Assembly: GCA_016707885.1 (NCBI GenBank)
Contig: JADJGU010000008.1
Location: 26,950-90,949 of the forward strand
Length of the DNA: 64,000 bases
Direction: 5' to 3'
Source: Sphingomonadales bacterium
Lineage (GTDB): Bacteria > Pseudomonadota > Alphaproteobacteria > Sphingomonadales > Sphingomonadaceae
A program made the translations under genes and the position numbers. This document shows, in pieces, positions 33,847 to 42,178 of this stretch (positions are counted from its first letter, which is position 1; each line of letters starts with the position of its first letter). The notes under the pieces were generated by a model that saw only the letters and a list, made by a program, of their open reading frames with translations, made no database searches and was not told the origin of the DNA.

Positions 33847-34614
33847 ATGACAATCACAAAAATAACTATCGCAGCAATGGTTGCACTTTCGCCCCTGACC
33901 ATCCTGCACGCACAAGAGAATGAAGAAGTCCAAACCGAAAATCACATCGTCGTTGGTGTGGGGTTCATCGATCAATATACCCCTTTCAACGCGGCTTCGA
34001 CACAGACAAATCTGATCCCCATCATATCGATAAAGCAGGGTGCCTATTATTTTGAGGTCGCCGAGACAGGCGTTCAGTTCGAAAAGGAGACGGGCAGCAT
34101 AAAGCCATCGGTGAACCTTTTTGTTGTGGCGCGCAGTCCGAGCGGACGGGATCGTCAGAAATTGTCCCTCGATGCTGGCGCGCGTTTCTCGCTCGAAAGC
34201 AAATTGGGCATCGTCAGTGCCGAATTGCGCCACGATGTCACCGACAAGTTCAACGGATCGGAGGTCATTGCCCGTTACAGCTACCCGATTTCGACCGGCC
34301 GTTTCCTGATCACGCCGTCTGTGCAGGCGAGCTGGCTGGATGAGAAGGCCGCCAATTATATGTACGGCATAACGACGGTGCAGCGCGCCCGCATGATCAG
34401 AAAAGGGCGGCGGACTATTCTGCCAGTTACCGCGATCCTCGACGATGCCCTGAATCTTGGCGGCGATATCTCGATGGCGGTGCAACTCAATGATCGGCTG
34501 ACGTTGATTGCTATGGCCGGGGCAACCGCACTGGACAAATCCATCCATAAAAGTCGGGCAATCGAACAGAAATGGGAGGCGCAAAGCCTGTTGGGCCTGA
34601 CTTACAGGTTTTGA
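33847..34614 (+). CDS. MipA/OmpV-like outer-membrane protein
   Basis: A 255-residue exported protein. I choose the ATG at 33847, which begins a signal peptide (residues 1-21, cleavage after LHA); the longer frame from 33679 has no signal. The mature protein shows alternating strands and ends in 'LGLTYRF', a terminal aromatic typical of outer-membrane barrels. The MipA/OmpV family call rests on the opening 'VVGVGFIDQYTPFNA' and the closing pattern. It may be controlled by the divergent LysR gene. Confidence 0.72.
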   Translation: MTITKITIAAMVALSPLTILHAQENEEVQTENHIVVGVGFIDQYTPFNAASTQTNLIPIISIKQGAYYFEVAETGVQFEKETGSIKPSVNLFVVARSPSGRDRQKLSLDAGARFSLESKLGIVSAELRHDVTDKFNGSEVIARYSYPISTGRFLITPSVQASWLDEKAANYMYGITTVQRARMIRKGRRTILPVTAILDDALNLGGDISMAVQLNDRLTLIAMAGATALDKSIHKSRAIEQKWEAQSLLGLTYRF

Positions 34615-34634
34615 GGTAGGGGCGCCAATGCGTA

Positions 34635-35288
34635 ATGCTACGATCCGTGGGCTTTCAACCAATGCGCGATAGGGTATCGAACTGGTTCAGCAAGCCTGGG
34701 GTCCTGTTGGCAACATTATACTTTGGGACTTTCCTGGGAACCATATTGGGGGCAGTGCAAGTCGTGCAAATCCCGCTTGGCGCGCTGCCTGAAGACAGTC
34801 AGCGTCTGGGCGCCGCGCCGATCTGGCATTTTATCCATGTTCTCGGCGGTTCGGCATTCGGCCTTTTAGGCCCTATCCAGTTCAGTCGAGCCGTGCGCCG
34901 GAAATACGGGTTTATGCATCGCTTCTTGGGGCGCATGTTTGTCGCGGCGGGGGCGATGTTGTCCCTAAGTTCGCTTGGCCTGCTCTGGCACTTTCCAGAC
35001 GCATACTCCCCCGCGGTCAACGCTGGTCGGTTGCTGTTCGGAATCGCATTGGGCGTCGCTTTGGTCTGCGCAATGTACGCTATCTGCAAGCGGGAATTTT
35101 TTCGCCACCGCAACTGGATGGTCCGCGCCTACGCAATCGGGATTGGGGCGACCGTGGTGTCGATGGTCTTTTTCCCTATCTACATACTCACGGGGGAGCC
35201 ACCCAAGGGCCTTGCCGCTGATATCCTGTTTCTGGGGTCGTGGCTGGGCTGTGTCCTGTTTGCAGAGGGCCTGGTTCGGAGGATCTAA
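34635..35288 (+). CDS. DUF2306 family membrane protein
   Basis: A 217-residue protein with about six membrane helices (residues 24-46, 63-82, 100-120, 133-152, 167-187 and 193-212). 'HRFLGRMFVAAGAMLSLSS' and 'FFRHRNWMVRAYAIGIGATVVSM' carry the paired H-R and H-W-R elements of DUF2306. Function is unknown. It is 20 bases downstream of the MipA-like gene and probably co-transcribed. Confidence 0.8.
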   Translation: MLRSVGFQPMRDRVSNWFSKPGVLLATLYFGTFLGTILGAVQVVQIPLGALPEDSQRLGAAPIWHFIHVLGGSAFGLLGPIQFSRAVRRKYGFMHRFLGRMFVAAGAMLSLSSLGLLWHFPDAYSPAVNAGRLLFGIALGVALVCAMYAICKREFFRHRNWMVRAYAIGIGATVVSMVFFPIYILTGEPPKGLAADILFLGSWLGCVLFAEGLVRRI

Positions 35289-35295
35289 GCCGCTA

Positions 35296-36294
35296 TTATG
35301 CGTTCAACAACCGAGCTGCATGCGCCGCATGATAGGTCAGTACGCCTGAACAGCCAGCGCGTTTGAAGGCCGTCAGGGTTTCGAGGACGAGGGCGTCGCG
35401 GTCTCCGGCTCCGGTAGACACTGCGGCTTCGATCATCGCATATTCTCCGGATACTTGATATGCAAAAACAGGAACTTGGAAACTATCTTTCACACGACGT
35501 ATGATATCAAGATAGGGCAGGCCGGGCTTCACCATCACGCTGTCCGCACCTTCTGCGATATCCATCGCGACCTCGCGAAGGGCCTCGTCGCTGTTGGCCG
35601 GGTCCATCTGGTAGCTTTTCTTGTCCCCCTTGAGCAGCCCGCGCGAGCCGACCGCGTCGCGGAACGGGCCGTAAAAGGCACTCGCATATTTGGCGGCATA
35701 GCTCATGATCTGTACATTCATATGCCCGTCCATTTCGAGCGCGCGGCGGATTGCGCCGATGCGGCCATCCATCATGTCGCTGGGTGCGATAATATCCGCT
35801 CCAGCACGCGCCTGATTGACTGCCTGGTCGACAAGCACGCCCACCGTTTCGTCGTTCAGAACATAGCCTGCCTCGTCCACCAGCCCGTCCTGCCCGTGGC
35901 TGGTATAGGGGTCGAGCGCGACATCGGTCAGGATGCCAATGGCATCGCTATGCGCCTCCTTGATCGCGCGGATGGCGCGGCACATGAGGTTGTCGGGATT
36001 GAGCGCTTCCGCGCCATCATCGCTGCGCCGATCCGGCTGGGTGTTGGGGAACAAGGCGATGCATGGAATGCCCAAATCGATCGCTTCCTTCGCGCGAATA
36101 ACAATCTGGTCGACCGACCAGCGCGAAACGCCGGGCAGTGAGGAAATCGGCTCTTCAACAGCTTCACCTTCAGTGATGAACAGCGGCCAGATCAGGTCTG
36201 AAGGCGTCAGCACCGTCTCGCGCACCATAGCGCGGCTCCATGGCGTGACGCGGCTCCGGCGCAGGCGGGTGTTTGGATAGCTTGGATTGGTCAT
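35296..36294 (-). CDS. hemB: Delta-aminolevulinic acid dehydratase (porphobilinogen synthase)
   Basis: A 332-residue HemB that condenses two 5-aminolevulinate molecules to porphobilinogen in haem synthesis. Visible family elements are 'DLIWPLFITEG', 'LTDVALDPYTSHGQDG', 'IIAPSDMMDGRIGAIR', 'MSYAAKYASAFYGPFRDAVGS' (first Schiff-base Lys) and 'DSVMVKPGLPYLDIIR' (second Lys). The metal site pattern 'DPYTSHGQDG' lacks the zinc cysteines, so it is likely Mg-dependent. It is monocistronic and convergent with the DUF2306 gene. Confidence 0.96.
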   Translation of the reverse strand: MTNPSYPNTRLRRSRVTPWSRAMVRETVLTPSDLIWPLFITEGEAVEEPISSLPGVSRWSVDQIVIRAKEAIDLGIPCIALFPNTQPDRRSDDGAEALNPDNLMCRAIRAIKEAHSDAIGILTDVALDPYTSHGQDGLVDEAGYVLNDETVGVLVDQAVNQARAGADIIAPSDMMDGRIGAIRRALEMDGHMNVQIMSYAAKYASAFYGPFRDAVGSRGLLKGDKKSYQMDPANSDEALREVAMDIAEGADSVMVKPGLPYLDIIRRVKDSFQVPVFAYQVSGEYAMIEAAVSTGAGDRDALVLETLTAFKRAGCSGVLTYHAAHAARLLNA

Positions 36295-36333
36295 AATCGT
36301 TCCCTAGCCGACGATGCCGTTTCGCTCAACGGC

Positions 36334-37908
36334 TTAACCGGCAGGCTTGCTCGACCCAATTTTCGCTGCCGAGATCCGGTCAATTTCACGTTCGTTGCTT
36401 TCCGGACGTCTGGCAGCTGGCAAAGGGGCAAGGGCCGCGCCTGGTTTGACCGCTTTCAGCTTGGCCAGTTCACCCTTGAAGCGCGACAGATCACCACCGG
36501 ACAATTGTGCGCGCTGGGTGAAGGTGATCGACAGCGGGTTGACCGGGCGTCCATCACGATACAGTTCATAATGTAAATGCGGGCCGGTCGAAAGGCCGGT
36601 CGAGCCGACGTAGCCGATAATCTGGCCTTGCCGTACGCGCTGCCCCGGGCCAGCGACGATACGGCTCATATGGGCATAGCCGGTAGCGATGCCGCCGCCA
36701 TGGTTTAATTGTACGAAGTTGCCATAGCCACCCTTGCGTCCGGCATAGGCCACAACACCATCGGTCGCTGCAAAAATGGGTGCGCCATATCCAGCCTTGA
36801 AATCGAGCCCGCTATGCATGCGCTTATATCCCAAAATGGGGTGTCTGCGCATGCCGAAACCGGAACTGATCCCACCGTTGACCGGACGACTTAATTGCCC
36901 GCGTGATTCACCAACGCCCGACGCTTCGAACCACTGGCTGCCATTGCCGACATTCCATTTAAGCATCTGGATGCGCGGTTTGCCGCCGCGCTCGATACCG
37001 GCAAACATCAGATCGCCGATTTGCACTTCGCCCGTTGCAGCTCGCTTATATTCGACCACCAGATCGAATTCGTCGGTCGCGCCGATGTTGGACAATTGGG
37101 TTCGGCTGGCAATGACTTTCAGGAAATCCTGCACGGCTTCTGCAGGCGCGCCTGCGGCGCGCGCGGATCGGTACAGGCTGGGGCCGACTACGCCGCGCAC
37201 GCGCAGCGGAGTTGCATCAACCGCGATAGGCTGGCGATCAAGAGTTAGTCCGCCCGCCGCAGAACGGTTGACCGCAAGACGCAAATCAAAACGCGCGCGA
37301 AAATCCAGGCTTTCGAGGGGTCGAGCAGAATTTTTCGAGGTACGCCTGCCTAGCACGATCGCAATTGGTGTTCCCGGTTCGATGTCGGCTGTGGAAGCGG
37401 CGCTGCTGACAAGAGCCAATGCTTGCGTCGCATCATTTCCACCTACGCCAGCGCGCTGCAACACACGAGCGAAGCTGTCGCCCCGTCCCAGCGTTGCGGT
37501 TAACTCGATGCGCGGGCGTTCGGGGCTGACGGCGAGCGCACGCACACTATCATTTGCAGCCATGCGGCGGCCAGTATCACTGCCATAAGCCAGCGGCGTA
37601 ATCATCTGTGCGCGCGCTTCTTCCATTTGCGCAGAAGTGGGCATAGCGGGCTGGGCACCATAAACAGGACCGAAATCGGGAACGAGCGAGAGCGCCGCGA
37701 CACTCAACAGGGTAAGTGTGCCGAGCCCTCGAAACCAGCGGAGCGAACCGATGTCTTCGCCAAGGTCAGGAACCCAGTCGATAGCTGCCAGTCGCTGGCG
37801 CCAATCGGGAACTGAAACACTGCGCAACGGCTGCATCATTGCGTCGGCAATGACCACATCGCCGCCGCTGCCAACAGCAGCCAGTCCTGTTTCACGTTTA
37901 CCGAACAC
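36334..37908 (-). CDS. M23 family metallopeptidase
   Basis: A 524-residue LytM-type murein hydrolase. A single membrane helix (about residues 58-75) precedes a long periplasmic region with a LysM-like/OapA-like segment ('RIELTATLGRGDSFARVLQRAGV') and a C-terminal peptidase domain: 'HPILGYKRMHSGLDFKAGYGAPIFA' (H...D metal ligands) and 'STGLSTGPHLHYELY' (HLH). The active-site pattern is complete. The start at 37908 is a GTG preceded by AAGGG; a C9 run (G9 on the coding strand) lies 12 bases further upstream. Confidence 0.92.
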   Translation of the reverse strand: MFGKRETGLAAVGSGGDVVIADAMMQPLRSVSVPDWRQRLAAIDWVPDLGEDIGSLRWFRGLGTLTLLSVAALSLVPDFGPVYGAQPAMPTSAQMEEARAQMITPLAYGSDTGRRMAANDSVRALAVSPERPRIELTATLGRGDSFARVLQRAGVGGNDATQALALVSSAASTADIEPGTPIAIVLGRRTSKNSARPLESLDFRARFDLRLAVNRSAAGGLTLDRQPIAVDATPLRVRGVVGPSLYRSARAAGAPAEAVQDFLKVIASRTQLSNIGATDEFDLVVEYKRAATGEVQIGDLMFAGIERGGKPRIQMLKWNVGNGSQWFEASGVGESRGQLSRPVNGGISSGFGMRRHPILGYKRMHSGLDFKAGYGAPIFAATDGVVAYAGRKGGYGNFVQLNHGGGIATGYAHMSRIVAGPGQRVRQGQIIGYVGSTGLSTGPHLHYELYRDGRPVNPLSITFTQRAQLSGGDLSRFKGELAKLKAVKPGAALAPLPAARRPESNEREIDRISAAKIGSSKPAG

Positions 37909-37920
37909 TTCGACCCTTGA

Positions 37921-38101
37921 CCCCCCCCCGCCAATATCCCCTGAAGGCTCAGGAACGGGCTCTATTGCGGAACCGATTGTAACCAGACGGGGTTAAAGTC
38001 AAATTAAGAGCGTTGGCAAGTGCGTTTACTTGCGGTGAGATGTGTAAAATGGGTGGTCGAGTTACGCTAACCCAATGTAGTCCGCTTGTTTCGGGGGGGG
38101 G
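37921..38101. other. Intergenic region with C9 and G9 homopolymer tracts
   Basis: Between the M23 gene start and the trefoil-PAN gene end lie nine Cs (37921-37929) and nine Gs (38093-38101). On the minus strand the first becomes G9, 12 bases before the GTG of the M23 gene and just before its ribosome-binding site. The two tracts are complementary and could pair. No ORF is supported here. Confidence 0.6.
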
Positions 38102-38157
38102 ATCGGCAGAGGGCACCAGCCGGCTGCAGGCTGCCGCTAAGACCTCGGCACGGAATG

Positions 38158-39165
38158 TCATCTGGGACGAATAACCCCGCTTTTAACAAGATTGCTGTAG
38201 TTGGTACCGCGAAAGAGCGGCGTGCCGACGTTCGATTTCAAATGGCAAATCGAGGTTCGGTTACCTTGTGCGCCGAGATAAGCCTCATAATCCGGGCTGG
38301 TCCATGTGTACGCCTTGCACGCGGCATCCTCCAGGCAGCGTCGCACGCAGCTATTGCCAAAGTCGTGGCTGGTTTCGAAGCTGGCATAATCGATACCGCC
38401 CAATGAAATACCTTCGGCCATGAATGCCTGGCGGTAGCCGTCAATGTGCCACCACCATTTGGAATATTGGATGCGATCCCAGTGCAGCGTGTCTCGTTCG
38501 AGCTGGCGAATTTCAACTATATCGAAAAATTGTTCCGAGCCTTCCTCGCAGGGCCATAGGATGACGTCGGTTCCTTCGCCGCGGCCACCGCCACGCATCG
38601 CCCAGCAAGATGGCCGATAATGCATTTCGGCGGTCAATTCTTCGTTGATTTCCTTTTCTTCCTTGAAATGCACGATCCGAAAGGCAGAACGCGATGGCTG
38701 CCACGACACCTCTATATGATCGCGCTCACTGCCATCGGTGCACGGTAACAAGTCAACCCGCGAGGGCCCGAAAACGACGCCGCGAGCCGACTTGGCGCAT
38801 TCGGTCAGGTTGGTACCCTCCAGTTTCCCGGCGGAATGGATGGTCGCATGCTGTTGGGGATTAAACTGGACGATTGCGAACAACTGCCGCTGGTCGGCAG
38901 GATTGCAGTTCGCCAGTTTCAAATGCGGTTTCTCTAAAAGCCCTCCGGGCGCCTGACTGATGCACATTTGCGCATTGGTTGGCCGGATCAGATAATAGGC
39001 CGGTCGCAACGCCCCGATCCCCAACGCGTTCATCTGTGCCATCGATACGGGTTGTGATAGGGGAGGCGTCGGCAATTGCTGCATCCATGCCGGACGGGTT
39101 TTGCCCTGGGCGATTGCGGCGCTCGCCGACAGTAAAGCCAATAGCGTGAGCAACTTTTTCATCAT
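38158..39165 (-). CDS. Secreted trefoil-like/PAN-domain protein (paralogue B)
   Basis: A 335-residue exported protein. A signal peptide covers residues 1-19 (core LLTLLALLSASAAIA). The middle (about 60-230) has repeated strand motifs, including 'ECAKSARGVVFGPSRVDLLPC' and 'CWAMRGGGRGEGTDVILWPCEEGSEQFFDI', resembling a ricin-type trefoil. The C-terminus (260-335) is PAN/apple-like: 'ISLGGIDYASFETSHDFGNSCVRRCLEDAACKAYTW...CHLKS'. It is the second of a tandem pair and overlaps the first by 4 bases. The domain names are by pattern only. Confidence 0.6.
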   Translation of the reverse strand: MMKKLLTLLALLSASAAIAQGKTRPAWMQQLPTPPLSQPVSMAQMNALGIGALRPAYYLIRPTNAQMCISQAPGGLLEKPHLKLANCNPADQRQLFAIVQFNPQQHATIHSAGKLEGTNLTECAKSARGVVFGPSRVDLLPCTDGSERDHIEVSWQPSRSAFRIVHFKEEKEINEELTAEMHYRPSCWAMRGGGRGEGTDVILWPCEEGSEQFFDIVEIRQLERDTLHWDRIQYSKWWWHIDGYRQAFMAEGISLGGIDYASFETSHDFGNSCVRRCLEDAACKAYTWTSPDYEAYLGAQGNRTSICHLKSNVGTPLFRGTNYSNLVKSGVIRPR

Positions 39166-40205
39166 GGCCGGACTATCCCGCTGAAGAGTTTGCCCATGGC
39201 GGATTTGCCTCGGCTGATTGGCGCGAAGCTGCCATTTTTCCACTGGCACATGGGCTTGGCATTTCCGCCATAACCCGCGGCGGACCACGTCCATGCCTTG
39301 CAGTTAGTGAGTTCGGCGCACCGCTTCATGCAATAATCGCCATTGTCGGCGATGGTTTCAAAGCTGGAATAGCTGACACCCTGCAAATCGACGCCATTGG
39401 CTGGCGAGAGGCGGCGGGGACCATCGGGGGTGACAGCCCAGAGGGTGCGCGCAAGCAAGCTGGTTTCGAAGCCGGGAGTCACGGGTCCTTGCCATTCGAG
39501 CATAAAGCGCTGGTCGGAATTGCTGTTGCAGCCCCAACGGATCAGGTCGGCTTTGTCTCGAGACGCGCCGCGGACCGACCAGCAATCGCCTTTGTCACCT
39601 CCGCCGGTGAGCATTTTGAACTCGTAGGTGTCCTTCCCGACTGGCAATATCATGAAACGCTGGTCTTCTGTGCCTGCCATCGACCAGTCTCTAGCACCTG
39701 CAGGCAGATCGCAGCCTTTCAGGTCGATGCGCGCCGGGCCGAAAACGACCCCTCGGGCAACGGTGGCGCAATTACCGATTTGTCCCGGAACATTCGCCCG
39801 GCTTTCGGTAATCAAATGGTCCATGTTGGTTCGGACCGTATAACCACCGTCAGGGTGGGGGAGGACAAACCAGCTGAGAGTCGACCATGCACAATCATTG
39901 TGCAGGAGATAGGAATTTTCCAAACCCAGTGCCGCATGATGGCCAATGCATTTTCCGGAATGCAGCGCCCTGATCTTGTACAGACCGGGTCGTGGTCCGC
40001 GCGGTGCATAAAGATCACGACGCTGCTGCAGGCTCAAATTCCCGCTGACCGGTTCGGCTATGCCCGGCCCGTCCATATGAACAATCTGGTCGACTTCGCC
40101 TTCGGCCTGAACATTTGCCGATAATCCAAACGCAAGCGCCAATGCGAAGAAACTGGGTACCACAGACCGGAACACGGCATTCTCCTCGATCCGGAATCGG
40201 ACCAT
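39162..40205 (-). CDS. Secreted trefoil-like/PAN-domain protein (paralogue A)
   Basis: A 347-residue exported protein, signal peptide about residues 12-34 (core VVPSFFALALAFGLSANVQA). It shares its architecture with the next gene: 'NCATVARGVVFGPARIDLKGC', 'CWSVRGASRDKADLIRWGCNSNSDQRFML' and a PAN-like end 'VDLQGVSYSSFETIADNGDYCMKRCAELTNCKAWTW...CQWKNGS'. The spacing of cysteines is the same in both. It is 68 bases downstream of a LuxR-type regulator on the same strand, with a palindrome in between. The role is unknown; carbohydrate or protein binding is inferred from fold alone. Confidence 0.6.
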   Translation of the reverse strand: MVRFRIEENAVFRSVVPSFFALALAFGLSANVQAEGEVDQIVHMDGPGIAEPVSGNLSLQQRRDLYAPRGPRPGLYKIRALHSGKCIGHHAALGLENSYLLHNDCAWSTLSWFVLPHPDGGYTVRTNMDHLITESRANVPGQIGNCATVARGVVFGPARIDLKGCDLPAGARDWSMAGTEDQRFMILPVGKDTYEFKMLTGGGDKGDCWSVRGASRDKADLIRWGCNSNSDQRFMLEWQGPVTPGFETSLLARTLWAVTPDGPRRLSPANGVDLQGVSYSSFETIADNGDYCMKRCAELTNCKAWTWSAAGYGGNAKPMCQWKNGSFAPISRGKSAMGKLFSGIVRP

Positions 40206-40239
40206 TTCAGCAGAATGCCGATTAAGTCGGTCGATTTCG

Positions 40240-40255
40240 CTACCCGTTCGGGTAG
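40240..40255 (-). promoter_or_regulatory. Palindrome between LuxR gene and trefoil-PAN pair
   Basis: CTACCCG-TT-CGGGTAG is a perfect 7-base inverted repeat located 34 bases before the start of the first trefoil-PAN gene and 18 bases after the regulator stop. It has no U tract, which favours an operator over a terminator. Confidence 0.55.
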
Positions 40256-40273
40256 TATCGCCAGATCCTGACC

Positions 40274-41428
40274 CTAATGTGCGGTTACAAACCGGTCGAT
40301 CGGGCTTTGCCAGTTCAAAGGCGCCTCGCGCAAAAGCGCCGCCAGTTCAGCTTGTCTGCCAACCCCGGTCTTGCCGAACACGCCCTTCATCAGGAAGCGC
40401 GCGGCGTTGACGGAAACACCTCGGTCGCGGGCATATTCTTCCATCGTCTTGCCATCGGCTACATAGGCGGCAATCTTGGCCTCGGATGGGGTCAGATCGA
40501 ACCAGTCACGCAATCGCATCACAATTTCGTCAGAAACATCGCGCCGTCCGCCGCCGACGAGCAACACCGTCGCACCGCCTTTGACACTGGCAAATCCTGC
40601 CCCAACTTGCGGGTCGACCCGCATTGCAACCAGGAAAACGGTGCGCCCCCCATCGGCGACCGGAATATTTTCGGTGCGTGCATCACCTTCGCCGCGCGCC
40701 AGTCGTGCCAGCCGCTCCTGCGCTTCGCGGTCGGCAAAGCGCATCTTGCCATTGGAGCTGACCAGCCCTTGCGTCTTTTCCAGCCATCGCTGCGCCGTCG
40801 CATTTGCATGGAGCAGTTCGAGATCGGGACCGAGCGACAGGACAATCGAGGGAGAGGCATCCAGTGCCGCCTCCGCATTGGCAGCGCGCAAATCGGCTTC
40901 TCCGATCCGGCGACTGATCCGGCTGGCGCGCTGGATATGCGGAACCAGCCGAGTTACAGCTTCACGTAGACCACTGGTATCGCGTTGATCCGGCCCTGGC
41001 ATGCAAAGGCCCAGATGGTCATGCCCGTGCCGGTCGAGCGAGGCGATGATCGACACTTCTATATCCCAGTTGGATAGGAAACTTTTGTAGAATTCATCCT
41101 GTTTGAACCGGTCGCGTGCAACTATTTCGTCGCTGTGCACGACTTGACCGACAGGGATGCCGTGGCCGGCCATGCTCCACGCCTGCCGTCCGGCAAACAT
41201 CGTAATATAGCCTGCACGGGCGAAGTCATTGACCCCTGCGGCCCCAATGAAGCGGCCGGTGGCCGGATGCAGCCTTTCCCAGACCAGCATCGCCACATCC
41301 CAACGCGGCGGGCTAAAATGGCTGATGAGCGAGGTGAGCGCCACGTCCCAATGCGCAGGGGAGAGCGCAGCTTCATATATGTCTGAAATCACAGCATCAT
41401 ATGCTGCAAGCAGATGTCGACCCTCCAT
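40274..41428 (-). CDS. LuxR-type HTH transcriptional regulator
   Basis: A 384-residue regulator. The N-terminal 290 residues contain a PAS/GAF-like sensor pattern ('LLAAYDAVISDIYEAALSPAHWDVALTSLI', 'ASPSIVLSLGPDLELLHANATAQRWLE'). The C-terminal HTH is 'FDLTPSEAKIAAYVADGKTMEEYARDRGVSVNAARFLMKGVFGKTGVGRQAELA', LuxR/NarL-like. There is no receiver domain. The likely targets are the downstream trefoil-PAN genes, given order and a palindrome, but this is inference. A long inverted repeat lies 38 bases upstream of its start. Confidence 0.85.
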   Translation of the reverse strand: MEGRHLLAAYDAVISDIYEAALSPAHWDVALTSLISHFSPPRWDVAMLVWERLHPATGRFIGAAGVNDFARAGYITMFAGRQAWSMAGHGIPVGQVVHSDEIVARDRFKQDEFYKSFLSNWDIEVSIIASLDRHGHDHLGLCMPGPDQRDTSGLREAVTRLVPHIQRASRISRRIGEADLRAANAEAALDASPSIVLSLGPDLELLHANATAQRWLEKTQGLVSSNGKMRFADREAQERLARLARGEGDARTENIPVADGGRTVFLVAMRVDPQVGAGFASVKGGATVLLVGGGRRDVSDEIVMRLRDWFDLTPSEAKIAAYVADGKTMEEYARDRGVSVNAARFLMKGVFGKTGVGRQAELAALLREAPLNWQSPIDRFVTAH

Positions 41429-41465
41429 AATTTGGGATTTAGCAGCACCCTACCCAAATGAATAG

Positions 41466-41506
41466 CGCCTTGTTGCGAAATTGGTGCAATCGTTCGCAAC
41501 AAGGCG
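41466..41506. repeat. 14-base inverted repeat upstream of the LuxR gene
   Basis: CGCCTTGTTGCGAA (41466-41479) and TTCGCAACAAGGCG (41493-41506) are perfect inverted copies with a 13-base loop. It lies between the pnuC stop (41612) and the LuxR start (41428) and could be a terminator for pnuC or an operator for the regulator. No U tract follows on the minus strand. Confidence 0.7.
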
Positions 41507-41611
41507 TTGCACGCCTGTGACGGGGAAGGGCAAGGACTTTGGTGTATTGCGACTCATGACAGAGTTCCGGCCCTTCTCCGTCCGATCCGCAAATTTGTTG
41601 AGACTTTCGCC

Positions 41612-42178
41612 CTACGGATTTTGGACCAATCGCGCTTTCCGCCATTCGAGCAAGCCTGCGATGGCAAGTATAAGGAACAGCGCGTATAAAATGGCCGTCA
41701 AATATAGCTCTTTGATAAGATATAGCGGGATAGAGATCATATTGACCGCGATCCACCAATGCCAGTTTTCCAGATAGCGCCGCGTCATCAAAATCTGTCC
41801 AGCGACCGACAACATCGCGACAGCCGCATCCCAATAAGGGTAGCTGGCGTCGGTATTGGTTGCCATCAAACCACCCCAAACGGCAATCGCCAACAGCGAG
41901 CCGAATATCCAATAGAGGAGTGACTGACGGTCCATTCTTTCTACAAAAATTTCTCCTCTATCGGCCCAGTTACAGTGCCAACTCCACCAGCCAAAAGCGT
42001 TTACCGCGAGAAAGAAGATTTGCAGCCCAGCATCGCTGTACAATTTCGCATCACGGAAGATGACGAAATAGAGCGATACCATTGCGATAGCGAACGGGTA
42101 ATTCCAGACGGAACGCCGAATGATTAGCAGGATGTTGGCAATGCCGAGCAGAACAGCAGCGATTTCTAATCCACTCAT
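41612..42178 (-). CDS. pnuC: Nicotinamide mononucleotide/riboside transporter PnuC
   Basis: A 188-residue membrane protein with about seven helices. 'RRSVWNYPFAIAMVSLYFVIF', 'QIFFLAVNAFGWWSWH' (NxFGWWxW), 'WDAAVAMLSVAGQILMTRRYLENWHWWIAVNMISIPLYL' (WxxWI) are the family motifs. PnuC proteins facilitate uptake of vitamin B3 ribosides or, in some subgroups, of thiamine or riboflavin-like compounds. No NadR-like gene or riboswitch is visible, so the substrate is open. The start overlaps the hydrolase stop by one base (TGATG). Confidence 0.9.
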   Translation of the reverse strand: MSGLEIAAVLLGIANILLIIRRSVWNYPFAIAMVSLYFVIFRDAKLYSDAGLQIFFLAVNAFGWWSWHCNWADRGEIFVERMDRQSLLYWIFGSLLAIAVWGGLMATNTDASYPYWDAAVAMLSVAGQILMTRRYLENWHWWIAVNMISIPLYLIKELYLTAILYALFLILAIAGLLEWRKARLVQNP

